NCBI RefSeq assembly: GCF_037975245.1
Contig: NC_092582.1
Span: 8,684,501-8,748,500 of the forward strand
Direction of reading: 5' to 3'
DNA from: Apostichopus japonicus
Taxonomy: Eukaryota; Echinodermata; Holothuroidea; Aspidochirotida; Stichopodidae
Length of the DNA stretch: 64,000 nt
Shown: in pieces, positions 61,471 to 64,000 of the stretch
Position numbering within the stretch: position 1 is the first letter of the stretch
Layout of the letters: each line of letters begins with the position of its first letter
The notes under the pieces: generated by a model
The model's database searches: none
Seen by the model: only the letters and a program-made list of their open reading frames with translations
Told to the model about the DNA's origin: nothing
Position numbers and translations under genes: made by a program

Positions 61471-61617
61471 AATATATTCTTGGCATAGAAACATATAATT
61501 TTTGTGTAAGTATATATATCTTTACAGAATACTTATTGTTAGATAATATATTATTATAAACATATATACAAATATGTCTAAAATATATTTTTGAAGTTAA
61601 CCATGTATATATATCGC

Positions 61618-61870
61618 AAGTGGTTCCCGGACAATTCCCCCCTGGACGATTTCCCCCCGGACGATTACCCCCCGGACGATTCCCCCTCCGACAATTGCCC
61701 CCCGGACAATTCCCAACCCTGACAATTGCCCCCCGGACAATTCCCACCCGGACAATTGCCAACCCTGACAATTGCCCCCCGGACAATTCCCACTCCGGAC
61801 AATTCCCACCCATGACAATTGCCCCCCGGACAATTTCCCCCCGGACAATTTCCCCCCGGACAATCCCCTT
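61618..61870 (+). repeat. CCCCGGACAATT minisatellite
   Basis: About 16 units of 14-18 bp (GGACAATTGCCCCCC, GGACAATTCCCACCC). It starts directly after the ATATCGCAAG end of the inverted repeat. The GC-rich composition contrasts sharply with the AT-rich arms. Confidence 0.9.
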
Positions 61871-61959
61871 CCTCGGAAACTTGGACGATTGATTGACAGC
61901 CGATGTAGGCGGGGTTAAGGCTATTATTCCAGTAAAAATGAGGGTGTGCAACAAGAGAT

Positions 61960-62480
61960 TTCAGTTTTGGTTTCGATGACAATCGTAACCTATGCATTCA
62001 TGCGGGCGGAGAGTGTGTATGCGTGTGTTGGGGGGGGGGGGGTGTAACGCCTCGCTTGTAAATACGATATCTCAGGAAGTGAAGCTTTGACCAATCTAAT
62101 ATTGGTGTATATGAGTAACACATTGGGTAGAAGAACCCTTTTGTTTTGTGGGTAGGTCAAAGATCATTTTGAGTCACCAGGAGCCAAATAGTAAAAACCT
62201 TGTAAAGACGATATCTCAAGGATGTAAGCTTAAACCAATATCATATTTAAGTTCGTGAGTAGGGGACCACATTTAGGAGCAAAATCCTCTAGTTTAATGT
62301 GGAGGTCAAAGGTCATTTGGGTTCACCAGGGGTCAAATAGTGTAAACCTTGTAACACGATATCTCAAGAAGGGAATGTTGAACGAATCTCATATTTAGTA
62401 TGTAGTTGTTACACGTTCAGTACAATATTTTATTGAGATCAAAGGTCATTTTGAGTCGCCAGACGCCAAGTTGTGGAAAC
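61960..62480. repeat. GATATCTCAAG satellite copy with its left flank
   Basis: TTTTGGTTTCGATGACAATC and CGGGCGGAGAGTGTG precede four units with ACGATATCTCA(A)G(G/A)A, ACCAAT(A)CTAAT or TCTCATATTT, and AGGTCAAAGGTCATTT. Same order as at 54330. Confidence 0.75.
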
Positions 62481-62484
62481 CTTG

Positions 62485-63080
62485 TTTATAAGCTACAGTA
62501 TCTCCCACCGACCAGCCTATCAGATAACATGTGCGTTACGCCTCGTACGAATAGGGGGCTATTGGCATTGGAAATGAGCTTATGGGCATCCGTAGAATCT
62601 AAAACTCAAAAACTGTAAACTCCAACATACTTGTATTTGCTTAAACCTGCCGCTTGGAAGCCTTACTTTGCGTGCAAAAGGTGTACCATTACTTTAAATA
62701 ATTCACTGAGACAACAGAGGATAGTTGTAGCCTTCCTGGATTACAAGCTGGGATAGGGGACCAAATGGAATATTTTTGCCACTGACTTGAGACTTTGAGT
62801 TGAGCCCACTCTTTTTGAATTTCCTCCTTTATTTTTTCAAGCCATCTGGGTTGTTCTGATCATTTAGCAGCAAAGTACTACAATGATCAGCCACCCTCCC
62901 AATTTCTTCAACACCCCCGATGAATTCAAAGTTTCGTCTTTTCTTGCTGGCCATAATAAGGGTCAACAATTTGGTAACAGAACTGAAAGTTTGTGGACAA
63001 AAGCCGAAGCTATGCCTCATATTACTGACTTGTGAATTAGGATACAATGTTTTATTGACATGTCAGGTAGGCCTTTCTAT
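62485..63080 (-). other. Unassigned segment inside the foldback composite
   Basis: A minus-strand frame (63047-62829) reads MASKKRRNFEFIGGVEEIGR in its middle and continues in other frames after a stop. It is coding-like in composition but matches no family I recognise. It could be a captured or decayed exon. Confidence 0.2.
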
Positions 63081-63370
63081 TCTGTGCAAAAAATATATTC
63101 TGTAAGAAATATATATATATGCTGAACAAAGTACGGAGCTCTGTAAGTGCCAACTGAGATGTTGGTGTTTCAGTAACTTCAGTGAACAGCTTATTCATTA
63201 TATTGGCAATAAGTGTGCAAGTACAATGCACTTTCTTGCTCAGAACCGAAATGCAGTTCAAAGTTAGTGGTTTTGCGACATCACATTGCATATGATATTA
63301 CGACGATACGATCGACAGCATAGCCTACTGTATCTAGCCGGCTTAACAGTCCCGTTAACATATCATATAA

Positions 63371-63401
63371 CCAGGGAGCTGTTAGAGTAGCAGCTCCCTG
63401 G
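63371..63401. repeat. Perfect 11-bp hairpin
   Basis: CCAGGGAGCTG, a 9-base loop, then CAGCTCCCTGG. The partner arm at about 60088-60118 has a degraded version (CAGGGAGTTGT..ATCCCTGG). Confidence 0.7.
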
Positions 63402-63667
63402 TATAACATAGGTAACATATACGTATAGCAGCAGTACTGCAATCATGGCGTCCAGATATAGCGCGTTAGTAGGATAGTTGGTAGTGTGATGTTAACGTTA
63501 TACTACTCTAAACAGCATACTTATAACTTACACTAGGCTAAGACTATTTGCTCTTCTCTAACCACAGTCTTTCAATATTTTTTTGCACTTCTGCAAGGAC
63601 TCTATACATCAACGGAAAGAAAGTGGATGTGAAGAAAACAGCAATATGATGAATAAGCTGGTCACTG

Positions 63668-63886
63668 GAGGGGGGGAAATCGTCCGGGGGGAAATTGTCC
63701 GGGAGGGTTATTGACCGGGGGGTAATTGTCCGGGGGGAAGTCGTCCGGGATGGGAATTGTCCGGGGGGAATTGTCTGGGGTGGGAACTGTCCGGGGTGGG
63801 AATTGTCCGGGGGGTAATTGTCCAGGGGGGAGTTGTCTGGGGGGTAATTGTCCGGGGGGTAATTGTCCAGGGGGGAGTTGTCCGGT
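63668..63886 (-). repeat. Opposed CCCCGGACAATT minisatellite
   Basis: About 14 units of GGGGGGTAATTGTCCGG-type sequence, the reverse complement of the 61618 array. It abuts the 63891 inverted repeat through GTCACC. Confidence 0.9.
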
Positions 63887-63948
63887 CACCATCGCAAGTA
63901 CAGCATATATATATTTGTACGTAATATATTCCGCTTTCTCGCGCCATA

Positions 63949-64000
63949 TTTTTGTTCCTCAAATAGTTTCTTATACATAAAAACATTTACCTTACCATTT
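63949..64000. other. Flank after the foldback composite
   Basis: Fifty-two AT-rich bases with no feature. The sequence just outside the inverted repeats does not show a clear target duplication. Confidence 0.4.

Larger units (their letters stand above)
59249..63948. mobile_element. Foldback-like composite element with nested inverted repeats
   Basis: A perfect 58-bp inverted repeat brackets the region: TATGGCGCGAGAAAGCGG...CTTGCGAT at 59249-59306 and its complement at 63891-63948. Inside lie inverted arrays of TCTCTAAGAGA/TATATA units (about 59446-59800 and 61186-61470), a second long inverted pair (about 60030-60350 with 63080-63345), a 222-bp tandem repeat, and opposed CCCCGGACAATT minisatellites. 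No transposase frame is seen. The design resembles foldback transposons such as the TU elements of sea urchin, which have inverted repeats built of short tandem units. Nesting of two or more insertions is likely. Confidence 0.65.

Noticed and set aside
61412-61997. Gly-rich and Pro-rich frames on both strands
   Set aside because: Translations of the CCCCGGACAATT minisatellite.

Overview
The window is AT-rich eukaryotic DNA: GT-AG introns, exons of 50-80 bp lying kilobases apart, TA and ATA microsatellites, a tRNA-derived SINE-like sequence and several classes of DNA transposon and Penelope-like retroelement. An NLR-type NACHT exon, a foldback structure built from short tandem repeats, and many copies of a roughly 130-bp GATATCTCAAG satellite suggest a marine invertebrate deuterostome. 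An echinoderm, perhaps a sea cucumber, is my best guess. This is inference from style, not a species identification.

Layout. Bases 1-79 are the 3' part of an exon. By intron phase it joins small exons at 21137-21213, 23493-23545, 25051-25107, 25701-25778 and 26296-26335, where an in-frame TGA falls. The first intron of this unrecognised gene would be about 21 kb. It holds an apparently complete 13.4-kb transposon (4797-18158) with CACTG...CAGTG ends, a TA duplication at the target, and subterminal tandem arrays of about 140 bp (left) and 109 bp (right). The element carries two genes on the + strand. One is an uninterrupted 913-residue protein with four C2H2 fingers and a Tnp2/DDE-like region. 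The other is a five-exon gene for a SAM-domain protein whose frame is broken by one TAA. Inside the second gene's first intron sit a 756-bp MITE and a SINE-like sequence, each next to ATA repeats.

From 26257 to about 39120 the window is a diverged segmental duplication (copy A 26257-30850, copy B 33510-39120). A Kolobok-like DNA element with TTAA flanks and a THAP-like remnant follows (39430-40761). Next come remnants of a Gly/Pro/Met-rich coding gene (41425-42933) and a second duplication pair (about 43255-44700 and 46905-48420). Between these copies lie a Penelope-like GIY-YIG remnant on the minus strand and a satellite tract. From 48.5 to 52 kb there are GC-rich repeats, including a 180-bp tandem module. 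A second Penelope-like remnant lies at 56000-56695.

The clearest host gene segment is a 1.5-kb NACHT exon (57479-58983), part of an NLR-like innate immune receptor. Its N-terminal domain and any LRR exons were not found. From 59249 to 63948 lies a 4.7-kb foldback-like composite: a perfect 58-bp inverted repeat at the outside, nested inverted arrays of TCTCTAAGAGA units, a 222-bp tandem repeat and opposed CCCCGGACAATT minisatellites. No CRISPR, operon, rRNA or clear functional tRNA gene is seen.
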